Shown: piece by piece, positions 1 to 8,893 of the stretch
How the letters are laid out: each line of letters starts with the position of its first letter
Numbering within the stretch: the stretch's first letter is position 1
Source of the DNA: Pseudomonas marginalis
GTDB lineage: Bacteria > Pseudomonadota > Gammaproteobacteria > Pseudomonadales > Pseudomonadaceae
Reading direction: 5' to 3'
Assembly (NCBI RefSeq): GCF_008692035.1
Contig: NZ_VTFG01000004.1
Span: 33,469 to 97,468, forward strand
DNA length: 64,000 bases
Program-made: the position numbers and the translations under genes
Notes under the pieces: model-generated
Seen by the model: the letters and a program-made list of their open reading frames with translations, nothing else
Databases searched by the model: none
Told to the model about the DNA's origin: nothing

Positions 1-75
1 CACTGACCACCGGTTCCACACGGAATGACGGACGGCCGTGCGTTGTTTTCAAGCCAAGTTTTTCAGGATTCAACC

Positions 76-2202
76 ATGAAACATCTACCCCTGTTGGCGG
101 GCCTGTTCGGCTGCCTGCCTGTCTGCGCCTGGGCCCTCGAACTGGCTCCGACCACCATTGATGGCGAATCAACTGCCGAACCCGGCCTCACCCTGGATCA
201 ATCCAGCGGCGTGGCGTCGCGGCTGGGACTGAGCGTGCGGGAAACCCCAGCGTCGGTTGCCATCGCCAATCGCAACGACATCGAACGCCATGGCGCCAAG
301 ACGTTCCGCGATGCCGCCAACACCCTGCCCGGCGTCAACGCCAGCGCGCCGCCGGGTTTTGGCGGTTTTGTCTCTTACCGTGGGTTTACCAGCAGCCAGA
401 TCACCCAGATGTTCAACGGTATCAATGTCGCCACCGGCCTGGCCCGCCCCGTGGATGCCTGGATCTATGACCGCGTGGAACTGGTGGGCGGCCCCTCCTC
501 CCTGATCAACGGCGCCGGCTCCGTCGGCGGCTCGCTCAACTATGTGACGAAGCTGGCCACCCGTGAGGAGCAGGCCGCCGAAGGTCAGCTCACCTATGGC
601 AGCTACGACACCACCGGCATGGCATTCGGCGTCAATCACGCGCTGACCGAGCCCGGCGCCGAAGTGCAGCATTACGCGCGCCTGGATGTGAGCCGCAACA
701 CCAACCACAGCTACATCGACCGCGACCAGCGTGAGGCCTGGAGCCTGGCGTTTTCCCTGCTCAGCGACCTCACCCCCGACCTGTCCCATACCCTGGCCCT
801 GGAATACCAGGATGAACAGGAAGACAGCCCTTACTGGGGCACGCCGGTGCTCAACCCCAAGGCCGGCGAGCTGAAGATCGACAAACACAACCGTTTCAAT
901 AACTACAACGTCGCCGACGGCCGTTACGAGCAGCGCACGATCTGGGCGCGCTCGATCATCGACTACCGGGTCAACGACAGCACGACGCTGAAAAATACGC
1001 TCTACCACCTCGACAGCCAGCGCGATTACCGCAACCTCGAAACCTACCAATACAACGCCGGCAACAGCGCGGTAAACCGCTCGACCGCCTACCAGGTGCG
1101 CCACCAGGGCGAACAGCACGGCAACCAGTTCGAGCTGCGCCATGATGACCGTCTGTTCGGCCTGTCGACCACCTGGTCCGTTGGTTTTGAGTACAAGGTC
1201 AACAGCACCACCAACACGCCGTTGAATGTGCCGGGCAACAGCACCGTGGACCCGAACGGCTTCGCCCCCGGGTACTTCTACGACATCCCGCGTACCCGGG
1301 AGAACTTCGGCAAGGACAAGACCAATGAGGTCACCACCAAGGCGTTGTTCGTGGAGAACCGCCTGGGCCTTACCGAAAAACTCTCGCTGCTGAGCGGCCT
1401 GCGTTACGACGCCATCGACCTGGATGTGACCAACCACCGCGGGGTCACGGCCACCAACCCACGGCACTTCAAGCGCCGTTGGGAACCGGTGACCGGTCGC
1501 GTCGGCCTGACCTACCAGTTCATCCCATCGGCCAATGTCTACGTGCAATACAGCACCGCCGCCGAACAACCGAGTACAACCACCCAGGTGTTCGATGTGT
1601 CGACCGGCAAACAATGGGAGGTGGGCAGCAAGTTCGACTACCTGGACGGCCGTGGCTCGGCCACCGTTGCTGTCTATAAGATCGAACGCAAGGACTTTGC
1701 CGTAACCGACCCGCAGGACCCGACCACGAGCATCCCGGTCGGCGCGCAGTCATCGAAGGGCATCGAGCTGGCCAGTTCATTGCGCATCACGCCCAGGCTG
1801 CTGGCGGAAGGCAACATCGCCTGGGTGGATGCCGAATACGATGAGTTCAACGAGAAAATCGCCAGTGGCGCAGTGGTTTCGCGCAAGGGCAATACACCGA
1901 CCAACGTGCCCAGGCGCGTCGGCAACCTGTGGTTGACCTATGACTTTGCCGAGGACTGGCAAGGCGGCGTGGATGCACGCTATGTCGCCGAGGTGTATGC
2001 GGACAATGCCAACACCCAGACGGTGCCGGCCTACACGCTGTTCGGGACGTTCCTGCGCTACCAGGTGGACTCACACACCTCGGTGACCGGCCGGGTGCGC
2101 AACCTGACCAATGAGGTGTATGCCGAGTTTGCCCATGTGTCGCCAGCGTATTACCTGGGAGCGCCACGGACATTCGAGCTGGCGGTGCAAACCAGATTCT
2201 GA
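76..2202 (+). CDS. TonB-dependent outer-membrane receptor (siderophore type)
   Basis: Predicted 708-residue outer-membrane receptor for a ferric siderophore or similar ligand, energised by TonB-ExbBD. After a signal peptide (about residues 1-21, ending CAWA) comes a plug domain with typical motifs (SVRETPASVAIA, DAANTLPGVNAS, YDRVELVGGPSSLINGAGSVGG, roughly residues 50-160) and then a beta-barrel that ends in the usual aromatic C terminus (VQTRF). There is no N-terminal STN signalling domain, so it probably does not control an ECF sigma factor directly. I chose the ATG at 76 because a signal peptide starts there and AGGA lies upstream; an in-frame ATG at 25 would add 17 residues that spoil the signal peptide. 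The upstream regulatory region is outside the window. The ligand cannot be told from sequence alone. Confidence 0.88.
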   Translation: MKHLPLLAGLFGCLPVCAWALELAPTTIDGESTAEPGLTLDQSSGVASRLGLSVRETPASVAIANRNDIERHGAKTFRDAANTLPGVNASAPPGFGGFVSYRGFTSSQITQMFNGINVATGLARPVDAWIYDRVELVGGPSSLINGAGSVGGSLNYVTKLATREEQAAEGQLTYGSYDTTGMAFGVNHALTEPGAEVQHYARLDVSRNTNHSYIDRDQREAWSLAFSLLSDLTPDLSHTLALEYQDEQEDSPYWGTPVLNPKAGELKIDKHNRFNNYNVADGRYEQRTIWARSIIDYRVNDSTTLKNTLYHLDSQRDYRNLETYQYNAGNSAVNRSTAYQVRHQGEQHGNQFELRHDDRLFGLSTTWSVGFEYKVNSTTNTPLNVPGNSTVDPNGFAPGYFYDIPRTRENFGKDKTNEVTTKALFVENRLGLTEKLSLLSGLRYDAIDLDVTNHRGVTATNPRHFKRRWEPVTGRVGLTYQFIPSANVYVQYSTAAEQPSTTTQVFDVSTGKQWEVGSKFDYLDGRGSATVAVYKIERKDFAVTDPQDPTTSIPVGAQSSKGIELASSLRITPRLLAEGNIAWVDAEYDEFNEKIASGAVVSRKGNTPTNVPRRVGNLWLTYDFAEDWQGGVDARYVAEVYADNANTQTVPAYTLFGTFLRYQVDSHTSVTGRVRNLTNEVYAEFAHVSPAYYLGAPRTFELAVQTRF

Positions 2203-2220
2203 AGCGACACTGCAAACAAC

Positions 2221-2250
2221 ATGTGGGAGGGGGCAAGCCCTCTCCCACAT
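2221..2250. repeat. REP palindrome (GTGGGAGGG family)
   Basis: Near-perfect inverted repeat with arms ATGTGGGAGGG and CCTCTCCCACAT around a GGCAAGCC tip. It lies 19 bases after the TonB-receptor stop and before the convergent binding-protein gene, where it can act as a stem-loop for both transcripts. Same family as the copies near 12.9, 18.5, 24.4, 27.9, 33.2, 38.6 and 49.6 kb. Confidence 0.85.
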
Positions 2251-2285
2251 TATTTTTGATCTCCGCTCGGCAATAAGCGCCGTGC

Positions 2286-3302
2286 TTACTTCAAGCTGGC
2301 TTCGACCTTCTGCGCCACATCCTCGGTCAACCAGGCCTTCCACACCTCCGGATGCTCCTTGAGGAATGCCTGGGCCACCTCCCGAGGCGCGGTGTGATTC
2401 TCGCTCATGGTCGCGAGGGCTTGGTTCAGCGGCCCAATCGGCAACTCGACCTTCTCGAAAAACCCGGCAATCTGCGGATGCTCCTTCTGGAACGGCGTGG
2501 ACACGCCAATACTCAGCTTGGATGCCAACGACCGAGTGGGCTTCGGGTCGGGGTTATCCGCATCCGTCAGGGTCTTCCAGGCCTCGGCATCGAACGGTGG
2601 CTCCTCCAGCTGGATCAGCTTGTAGCGCCCCATCAACGGCGTCGGTGACCAGTAGTAGAACAACACCGGTTTGCCGCGACGGATGGACGAGGCAATTTCG
2701 GCATCCAGGGCAGCTCCCGAACCGCTGCGAAAGTTCACGTAGCTGTCATCCAGGCCATAGGCCTTGAGCTTCTGTTTGTTGACCACTTCCGAGGTCCAGC
2801 CGATGGGACTGTTGAGGAAGCGCCCCTTGCCGGGAGACTCCGGGTCCTTGAACACGTCCTTGTAGCGCGCAAGGTCTTTCACGCTCTTGAGGTCCGGTGC
2901 CAGGGGCTTGATACCTTTGGACGGATCACCCTTGACCACGTATTCCGGCACCCACCACCCCTCGGTGGCCCCCTTGACCGTATCCCCCAGGCCCACCACT
3001 TTGCCTTCGGCCTCGGCCTTGACCCATACCGGGCTGCGGCCGGCCCACTCTTCACCGATGACCTGGATGTCGTTCTTGGCCAGGGCGGTTTCCAGGGTGA
3101 TGGTGGTACCGGGCAAGGTGTCGGTGGGCAAGTCGTAGCCCTTCTCGACGATGACCCGCAGTATTTCGGTGATCAGGCTGCCGCTTTCCCAGTTCAGGTC
3201 GGCAAAGTGCACCGGCGCTGGCGCGGCCGAAACGGGCAGCGAAGCCACTGCCAGACCCAGGGTCGTCAGCGATGCAGCCAACAGCGTTCTCAATCCTTTC
3301 AT
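2286..3302 (-). CDS. ABC transporter substrate-binding protein, glycine betaine/quaternary amine type (OpuAC-like)
   Basis: A 338-residue periplasmic binding protein with a clear signal peptide (MKGLRTLLAAS...VSAAP, cleavage near residue 27). The mature part follows the OpuAC/ProX fold: VHFADLNWESGSLITEILRVI near the start, then EEWAGRSPVWVKA, GWWVPEYVVKGD and FYYWSPTPLM, which in this family supply the aromatic residues that bind quaternary ammonium groups. No permease or ATPase gene is adjacent, so it either serves a transporter encoded elsewhere or is an orphan. It is convergent with the TonB receptor across a REP palindrome. The exact ligand (betaine, choline, carnitine, proline) cannot be assigned from sequence. 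The 133 bases upstream presumably hold its promoter. Confidence 0.85.
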   Translation of the reverse strand: MKGLRTLLAASLTTLGLAVASLPVSAAPAPVHFADLNWESGSLITEILRVIVEKGYDLPTDTLPGTTITLETALAKNDIQVIGEEWAGRSPVWVKAEAEGKVVGLGDTVKGATEGWWVPEYVVKGDPSKGIKPLAPDLKSVKDLARYKDVFKDPESPGKGRFLNSPIGWTSEVVNKQKLKAYGLDDSYVNFRSGSGAALDAEIASSIRRGKPVLFYYWSPTPLMGRYKLIQLEEPPFDAEAWKTLTDADNPDPKPTRSLASKLSIGVSTPFQKEHPQIAGFFEKVELPIGPLNQALATMSENHTAPREVAQAFLKEHPEVWKAWLTEDVAQKVEASLK

Positions 3303-3435
3303 GCCCTTGCACCTCGCGATGTCGCAGCAAACAACGAACGGCTTTGCTGTCTATGCGCGAAGCCTCTGAATAGTTAAGTCAACTCAACTGTAGTAGAGGT
3401 TCCGGGAGATAGGAGATGTTCGCAGTATTTACCGA

Positions 3436-3885
3436 TTATTCACTGGCCTTGAACGTCACCAGCTCACCCTTGCGCCATTTGGCGGCCTTGCCGGTCACGG
3501 CCTTGAGGGTCTTGGTCAGGCCTTCCTGCAGTTGTTCATGGGCCGCAAACACCAGCATCACACTGTGGCCTTCCTTGAAGACGATGCCCTGGCCTTCGGG
3601 CGAGGACACAAAGGCATAGTCGCCCAAGCCATACACCGTCAACTTGATGTCGCGGAACTTGAGTTCGAACTTGCCACCTTCGCGACTGGGCAATACCGCA
3701 GCACGGAAGTGGTCGCCCACCTTGAGTTCCAGACGGGGTTTGTCATCCACAACCATTGCCGCTTCGGTATCGATTTCGGCGATGTAGATGCCTTCCGGCG
3801 TCTGCTCAGTGATGTAAACAAAACGGGATTGAAACTGCTTGACCAACTTTGCGCGCAAATCACCCAGCACGAACAACGCGTGCAT
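3436..3885 (-). CDS. Hypothetical protein, 149 residues
   Basis: I do not recognise the family. The predicted product is soluble, mixed alpha/beta, with no signal peptide or membrane segment. It contains the phrases YITEQTPEGIYIAEIDTEAA, LELKVGDHFRAAVLPS and a lysine-rich C terminus. I start it at the ATG at 3885; the frame stays open upstream, but residues further up are Cys/Arg-rich and do not look coding, and a TTG seven codons upstream is a weaker alternative. It stands alone, with 133 bases to the binding-protein start downstream and a 415-base gap upstream. Third-position GC is high, as in the genes around it. Confidence 0.6.
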   Translation of the reverse strand: MHALFVLGDLRAKLVKQFQSRFVYITEQTPEGIYIAEIDTEAAMVVDDKPRLELKVGDHFRAAVLPSREGGKFELKFRDIKLTVYGLGDYAFVSSPEGQGIVFKEGHSVMLVFAAHEQLQEGLTKTLKAVTGKAAKWRKGELVTFKASE

Positions 3886-4300
3886 ATCCAGATTACTGAC
3901 TGCCAAGGAAACGCCCCCACATCGAAAAGAGCACTGTCCGCCGGAGCGGGCAGCACAAAGAAACGGCCATCTCGGCACGATCACACAACACATTCATGGA
4001 AAAACTGAAGAAGACCCCGTTGCTGCGCCCAAAGCCCCGGACAGGCATGCACGATGGGCCTTGCGCAGGGACATCAGGCATCGCAGGAGATCACAGGTTC
4101 AATAACCAGAGAATACCGGTCGACCCGCTTCAGAGAATAACACTATTAAAAACGCAGTTTCCGACAGCTCATACAAACAAAAACACCTCGGCGTGGAACC
4201 AGACGCCGACTGCCGACGACAATACTAAAACAGCAACACGGGTCAAAACCACCTGTAACGCCGCTGGTGGGTCAACAAGATCGATCGACAGGAGCTGACC
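3886..4300. other. Intergenic stretch with no supported gene
   Basis: About 415 bases between two divergently oriented hypothetical genes. Composition is lower in GC than the neighbours, particularly 4100-4230. One frame is open on the plus strand at 3996-4298, but it reads as low-complexity Thr/Asn/Lys-rich protein without a ribosome-binding site. I see no tRNA, strong terminator or repeat. It presumably carries the promoters of both flanking genes. Confidence 0.5.
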
Positions 4301-4567
4301 ATGCAACGACGCCAATACGACGCTATGTCTTCCCGCACTCGTTCATCATGTCAGGACGAACAGCAATACTACTGCTTACGCAGTCCCAACGGGTACCCCG
4401 ATTCCGTTCTTTACCAGGTTGTACCCGCCGGAAGAAACTTCTTCCATATCCGCGAAGTCACCAGTGGCAGGATCAGAGGCTTTCGCAGCGACCACATCGA
4501 GGCCTGTGAACTGGCCAAGCGGCTGGAGGCCTCACTGCACGGCGGAATCGTTTCGTCACCCGGATGA
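4301..4567 (+). CDS. Hypothetical small protein, 88 residues
   Basis: A short basic protein with no signal peptide or membrane segment. The middle contains a plausible beta-rich core (GYPDSVLYQVVPAGRNFFHIREV) followed by a helix (HIEACELAKRLEASLHG). The start is supported by AGGAG seven bases before the ATG. I do not recognise the family. It is followed 115 bases later by another small gene on the same strand and may be co-transcribed with it. Overlapping frames at 4267-4509 and 4419-4682 lack ribosome-binding sites and are probably not translated. Confidence 0.55.
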   Translation: MQRRQYDAMSSRTRSSCQDEQQYYCLRSPNGYPDSVLYQVVPAGRNFFHIREVTSGRIRGFRSDHIEACELAKRLEASLHGGIVSSPG

Positions 4568-4682
4568 CTTTACTGCGCCGCCGCCCTTCAACAACTGCCA
4601 TACTGGCCTGTCCATTGGAATTTGCTCCCTCACGGGCCAGGTTTCATCAGTGCTGTTGGTTACCTCGAAGGGAAGGCGATAC

Positions 4683-4913
4683 GTGACGGAATTTGATATT
4701 GGCGAATTTTTCATCCATGGCGACGCAAGGGAAGTCGACGGGGAGTTTCAAGCAGTGATCGTGATGCGCGCCAAACCGCCGTTGACCACCGTCACCACGC
4801 ATCAGGTCGAAAAAGACCGGTGGTTCAAGACCTTCGATACCGCCGCCAGCGCCGGAAAAGAATCCGCCCAGGCACTCAAGGCTGCAGTGGATTCAGGGGC
4901 ACTGACCTCCTGA
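4683..4913 (+). CDS. Hypothetical small protein, 76 residues, GTG start
   Basis: The frame is open from 4419, but protein-like sequence begins only near VTEFDIGEFFIHGDA. A GTG at 4683 preceded by GAAGGGAAGG is the best start. The product is acidic at the front and ends in an Ala/Lys-rich helix (TAASAGKESAQALKAAVDSG). It has no signal peptide or membrane segment and no function I can name. The short gap to the next gene (72 bases) and same orientation suggest a small transcription unit with the DUF2789 gene. Confidence 0.55.
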   Translation: MTEFDIGEFFIHGDAREVDGEFQAVIVMRAKPPLTTVTTHQVEKDRWFKTFDTAASAGKESAQALKAAVDSGALTS

Positions 4914-4985
4914 CAATCCGATCGAACTCTACCGCGCCACAAGCCTCCCATGCATAACGATCCCGAAACCCGCACGGAGACTGAC

Positions 4986-5222
4986 ATGGACGCGCCAATA
5001 CCGACACTCGAAACCTTATTTGAACAACTGGGCCTGGACTCAACCCCCGAAGCCATCGACGCCTTCATTGTCGCGCACCCGTTGAGTGACGACGTCAAGT
5101 TGATCGACGCGCCGTTCTGGACGCCGCAACAGGCACAGTTCCTCAAGGAAGAACTGCGTGAAGACGCCGATTGGGCCATGGCGGTGGATGAGCTGAACCA
5201 GCGCCTGCATCAACCGCAGTAA
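4986..5222 (+). CDS. DUF2789 family protein, 78 residues
   Basis: The sequence PTLETLFEQLGLDSTPEAIDAFIVAHPL followed by APFWTPQQAQFLKEELREDADWAMAVDELN matches the DUF2789 family, small cytoplasmic proteins of gamma-proteobacteria with no established role. I start at the ATG at 4986, which has GGAG six bases upstream and gives the family's usual length. An upstream in-frame ATG at 4950 lacks a ribosome-binding site and would add a polar 12-residue tail. A stem-loop follows the stop. Confidence 0.8.
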   Translation: MDAPIPTLETLFEQLGLDSTPEAIDAFIVAHPLSDDVKLIDAPFWTPQQAQFLKEELREDADWAMAVDELNQRLHQPQ

Positions 5223-5230
5223 TCCACACA

Positions 5231-5275
5231 ATACCGGCTGCCTGGGCGCAATAGCGCTTGCCAGGCAGCTGGTAT
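5231..5275. terminator. Stem-loop between convergent genes
   Basis: A 15-base stem with one G-T pair (ATACCGGCTGCCTGG pairing with CCAGGCAGCTGGTAT) around a 15-base loop. It sits between the stops of the DUF2789 gene and the convergent chemoreceptor gene. The run of T is short on both sides, so it is a probable rather than a textbook intrinsic terminator, usable from both directions. Confidence 0.6.
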
Positions 5276-5303
5276 TTCCCCGTCTCACAGACGACCACAA
5301 TCC

Positions 5304-6944
5304 CTAGCGCGCAGCCTTCGCCCCCTCCGGCTTATACCCCAGGCGCAAGCCCCCCCAATGCCGCCCCCGGACCATGATCGGCACCGACAAGTCGTGCATC
5401 AACTCGCCGGTATCGCGGGTGTAGGTCTGCAATAGCACCGCTTGCTGGTGGCTGCCGCAGCGGATCCCGGTGCGGTCTTCGAACTTGCGCTTGGTGCGGT
5501 TCTGCACCGCATCGACCTGGGCATCGCCGGTCAGCGCCTGGGAAAACGCCTTGTTGTGCGTCGGCACATAACCCTGGGGCGTGCAGGCAATGGCAAATAC
5601 CAAGCCTTCATGGCGTGGCAGCAGTGCTTCCTGGATGGCCGGCAGCACCTGGTCGGTGTAGCCATCGAACCGGCTGTGGTACTTGCTCGGGCTGGTGTTG
5701 GGGATCAAGGTGTAGCTGCGGTCGAACAAGTCATCCAGGCTGATGCGGTTCTGCTGTACATCGGCTTCGAATTGCGCGGCAATCCGGCTCGCGCCTTCGC
5801 GCGCCAGGTCGTAGATGCGCTGGTGATAGTCATCCAGCCCGACTTCCGCCAGGCGCTCACTGATCGTTTCCGCCTGCCCTTCCATCTGCACAGCGGCATC
5901 GGCCAACTGGCGGGTCTGCTGGTCGCTCACGATAAGATCGCTGCGCATTTGCTCCACGGCATGGAACAGGCTGTCGAGTTGGGCGCGGTTGGTGTCGGTG
6001 CCCTGGGCGATTTCATTGACCTGGCCTTCCACGCCCGCCGCCAGGCCGGCAATGTTCTCCAGGTGCTCGCCGGCGTGCTCCACCTGCTCGACACCGGTGT
6101 GCAAGTCTGCCGAGAGCTGGCGAATCTGCTCAACCACCTGGGCAGTGCGTTGCTGGATATCCGCCACCATCACCCCGACTTCATCGGTGGCCGTGGCTGT
6201 GCGGCCCGCCAGCCCACGTACTTCATCCGCCACCACGGCGAACCCGCGACCGTGCTCACCAGCCCGCGCCGCTTCAATCGCGGCGTTGAGCGCCAACAGG
6301 TTGGTCTGGCTGGCGATGGACTGAATCACCAGGGTCACCCGCTGGATTTCTTCACTGCGTTGGCTCAGGGCTTCAATCAACTCCCGACTGGCATTGGCGC
6401 GCTGGCTGAGCTGGTGCATACGAATGATCGACTGGGCCAGCACTTCACGGCCTTCAGTGCTGCGCTGATGGGCCTGGCTGGCCGCCTGCAGGGCCTCGCG
6501 ACTGAGTTGGGAGGTGACCTTTTCGGTGCTGATCATCACTTCGGCACTGCTGACGATCTGCTTGGCCGCGCCCAATTGCGATTGCACTCGAGCCGCCAGT
6601 TGCTTGACCGAGTAGGCAACGCCGGCAGCGGACAGTGCGTTGTGGCTGGTGGTATAGGACAGATCGCGGGTCAGCTCGCCAATGGCATCGGCAGTGGCGG
6701 GCGGTGCCGTGCGGGAGGTGCGGTTCATAAGGCCTGGCAGCCAGATCACCAGCAAGGCAATGGGCAGGCAGAGGTAGATCGGCAGGCTGGCAAACGCCAG
6801 GCCCAGCAGTACCAGCACCAGGGCGGCGCTCTGCAGGAGCGGCATCAACCAGCCGGGCAACCCGCGCACCACCGGTTGCGGTGGCACTGCTGCGCCCATC
6901 AGAGCTCCGTCTCCAGCCATTGTCGTTACCCCACTGTTTGTCAT
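5304..6944 (-). CDS. Methyl-accepting chemotaxis protein with a C-terminal extra domain
   Basis: Predicted 546-residue chemoreceptor that would couple a signal to the CheA/CheW array. Residues about 30-70 form two closely spaced membrane segments with almost no periplasmic loop. Coiled coil follows, and the signalling tip NLLALNAAIEAARAGEHGRGFAVVADEVRGLA is at about residues 215-245. After the returning coiled coil the protein continues for some 150 residues (about 385-535) as a globular domain with conserved-looking phrases (YVPTHN, QNRTKRKF, MHDLSVPI, GRHWGGLRLGY). The likely sensor is therefore cytoplasmic and C-terminal. I chose the ATG at 6944 because AGGGA precedes it; an ATG 14 codons upstream lacks that. 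The signal sensed is unknown. Confidence 0.88.
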   Translation of the reverse strand: MTNSGVTTMAGDGALMGAAVPPQPVVRGLPGWLMPLLQSAALVLVLLGLAFASLPIYLCLPIALLVIWLPGLMNRTSRTAPPATADAIGELTRDLSYTTSHNALSAAGVAYSVKQLAARVQSQLGAAKQIVSSAEVMISTEKVTSQLSREALQAASQAHQRSTEGREVLAQSIIRMHQLSQRANASRELIEALSQRSEEIQRVTLVIQSIASQTNLLALNAAIEAARAGEHGRGFAVVADEVRGLAGRTATATDEVGVMVADIQQRTAQVVEQIRQLSADLHTGVEQVEHAGEHLENIAGLAAGVEGQVNEIAQGTDTNRAQLDSLFHAVEQMRSDLIVSDQQTRQLADAAVQMEGQAETISERLAEVGLDDYHQRIYDLAREGASRIAAQFEADVQQNRISLDDLFDRSYTLIPNTSPSKYHSRFDGYTDQVLPAIQEALLPRHEGLVFAIACTPQGYVPTHNKAFSQALTGDAQVDAVQNRTKRKFEDRTGIRCGSHQQAVLLQTYTRDTGELMHDLSVPIMVRGRHWGGLRLGYKPEGAKAAR

Positions 6945-7082
6945 TTTTGTCCCTGCATTAAACGCCACTATCCAGCCATTATCCATGGGCCTTTAGTGGG
7001 GTAGCCTGCAGCAGATCAATAGACGGGGCGTAACGGGTCTTTCTCCGGGGAACCGCCCAGGCGATCCCCCAGCTTCAGCGCA

Positions 7083-7487
7083 TCAGGCCTGGCGCTGGTG
7101 CTTGTCGATCTGCTCGTGGCGCTCTTGCGCTTCGATGCAGTACTTGGTGGTCGGGCTGATCAGCAGGCGCTTGAGGCCGATAGGCTCGCCGCTGTCATCG
7201 CACCAGCCGAAGGAATCTTCCTTGATGCGTTCCAGTGCACGCTCAAGCTGCGGCAGCATGCGCTGGTCGCGGTCGATGGCGTTGACCAGCCAGGTGCGCT
7301 CTTCTTCAACGGAAGCGGCGTCGGCCGGGTCGGCCGGGGTGTCCAGGCTTTCAATGGCGATGCGGTTCTGCTCAATGCGCTCGTGGTGTTCCACCTTCAT
7401 GTCCTGCAGCAACTTCTCGAAAAAAGCGTGCTGTTCGGCATTCATGTAGTCATCCGCCGGCATGGCCAGCAACTTTTCCTTTGTCAT
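7083..7487 (-). CDS. DksA/TraR family protein with incomplete zinc finger (DksA2-like)
   Basis: A 134-residue member of the family of RNA-polymerase secondary-channel proteins that act with ppGpp. The long helical hairpin (about residues 15-85) has the acidic tip region seen in DksA. In the C-terminal globule the usual four-cysteine finger is reduced to two: the first pair reads WCDDSGEPIG and the second KYCIEAQERHE, so Ser and Ala replace two ligands. Zinc-independent DksA2 of P. aeruginosa is likewise 134 residues and lacks a full finger. I start at the ATG at 7487 (GAGA upstream, expected length). Whether zinc limitation controls it cannot be read from the promoter region; I saw no obvious Zur palindrome. 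Confidence 0.75.
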   Translation of the reverse strand: MTKEKLLAMPADDYMNAEQHAFFEKLLQDMKVEHHERIEQNRIAIESLDTPADPADAASVEEERTWLVNAIDRDQRMLPQLERALERIKEDSFGWCDDSGEPIGLKRLLISPTTKYCIEAQERHEQIDKHQRQA

Positions 7488-7743
7488 TGATTTCTCTATA
7501 AAAAATACGTGCATTAAGGCGAATAAGGGAGCGTTCCGGTCGACCTCTGCAGGTCTCGGAAAGGCGCCATCCATTCCAAGCGCCACCCGGCACTCAATTT
7601 ACGAGGGGCGGCAGTCTAAGGCCGACTTGAGGGCACAGCAACTGAAATGACAGGCATTTTTACCGATATAACCCCCAAAGGCACCAGGACGGGCTTGGCG
7701 AATGGTTATCGGAGTGCGTTTATAGCAGGAAAGTTCGTACAGC
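7488..7743. other. Intergenic stretch upstream of the DksA-like gene
   Basis: About 255 bases with no supported gene, presumably containing the promoter of the minus-strand DksA-like gene. I saw no operator palindrome I could name. It runs into a repeat that borders the inositol transport genes. Confidence 0.4.
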
Positions 7744-7812
7744 AGCTATAAGCCGCAGGCTGCAAGCGACAAGCTGTAGAGCTCATCGGACTTGCAGCTT
7801 GCAGCTTGAAGC
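7744..7812. repeat. GCAAGCTGCAGGCTT-type intergenic repeat
   Basis: A block of interleaved short direct and inverted copies of AAGCTGCAAGC and its complement (for example GCAGGCTGCAAGCGACAAGCT against CTTGCAGCTTGCAGCTTGAAGC). It directly follows the stop of iatP and can fold into a stem-loop at the end of the inositol transport transcript. It belongs to a different repeat family from the GTGGGAGGG REPs of this window. Confidence 0.65.
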
Positions 7813-8835
7813 TCAGCGCTTGAGCTTGCGCTTGTTGCGGTACTGGTCGATCACCACCGCCACCACAATGATCAGGCCCTTGATGATGTCCTGGATATAC
7901 GCATCCACCCCGACAAAGGTAAACCCGCTGGCCATCACCCCAAGGATCAGTGCGCCGATCACGGTACCGGTGATACGCCCTACCCCGCCCGCCAGGCTGG
8001 TGCCGCCGATCACCGCGGCGGCAATCGCATCCAGCTCATAGGACATGCCCATGCCCGCCTGGCCGGTGGCGGCGCGTGCCGAGGCCACCACACCCGCCAG
8101 GCCTGCCAGGAGACCGGCAATGCTGTAGACGATGATCAGGTGGCGCTTGACGTTGATCCCCGACGTCCGCGCCGCCTGCATATTGCCGCCGATGGCGTAG
8201 GTGTACTTGCCGTACTTGGTGTAGCGCAGGGCGATATGGAAGATCACCGCCACCACCAGGAAGATGATCACCGGCATCGCGCCATGGCCGATGGCCGTGT
8301 ACGAATCCGAGAGCATGCTCACCGGCTGGCCTTCGGTGTAGTAACGCGCCAGGCCACGGGCCGAGACCATCATGCCCAGGGTCGCGATAAACGGCGGAAT
8401 ACCGGTGACGGCGATGATGCTGCCGTTGATCGCCCCCGCCAGCAGCCCCACACCCAACCCCATCGCCACCGGAATCCACACCGGCAAGTCTGTCAGCGAA
8501 GGGAACACCGCCCGGGAAAAGTCGGAGGTTTGCGCCAAACTGGCGGCGATCATCGCCGACAGCGCCAGCACCGACCCCGAAGACAGGTCGATCCCCGTGG
8601 TGATGATCACCTGGGTCACCCCGATCGCCAGCAAGCCGATGATGGACACTTGCAGGATCATCAGCACCAGGCGCTGGGAGTTCATCAGGAAGCTCTGGTC
8701 CCGCACGATCCAGCCAAACAGCTCAAACACCAGGCCGATGCCGATCAGCACCAGGAAGATGCTCAGCTCGGTGGGCAAGCGCCGACGGTGCTTGACCGGG
8801 GCCGTGGCAGGCTTGTTGTCCGTTATTGCGTTCAT
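7813..8835 (-). CDS. iatP: Inositol ABC transporter permease (RbsC-like)
   Basis: A 340-residue inner-membrane permease of the ribose/monosaccharide (CUT2) ABC class, with about nine to ten hydrophobic segments and the family motif GIDLSSGSVLALSAMIAA near residue 90. It ends in a basic tail. It works with the ATPase and binding protein encoded immediately upstream on the same strand, and the position inside an iol cluster points to myo-inositol as substrate. The start is the ATG at 8835, with AGGTGA upstream; a TTG two codons earlier is less likely. The gap of 58 bases to iatA fits one operon. Confidence 0.88.
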   Translation of the reverse strand: MNAITDNKPATAPVKHRRRLPTELSIFLVLIGIGLVFELFGWIVRDQSFLMNSQRLVLMILQVSIIGLLAIGVTQVIITTGIDLSSGSVLALSAMIAASLAQTSDFSRAVFPSLTDLPVWIPVAMGLGVGLLAGAINGSIIAVTGIPPFIATLGMMVSARGLARYYTEGQPVSMLSDSYTAIGHGAMPVIIFLVVAVIFHIALRYTKYGKYTYAIGGNMQAARTSGINVKRHLIIVYSIAGLLAGLAGVVASARAATGQAGMGMSYELDAIAAAVIGGTSLAGGVGRITGTVIGALILGVMASGFTFVGVDAYIQDIIKGLIIVVAVVIDQYRNKRKLKR

Positions 8836-8893
8836 AGCCAATCACCTTCTTATTCTATGGCGCGGGCCAACCGCAGGCCCGCGCGGCTGTTCG

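Noticed and set aside
3996..4298. 100-codon frame in the gap at 4 kb
   Set aside because: Low-complexity Thr/Asn/Lys-rich product, no ribosome-binding site, codon use unlike the neighbours.
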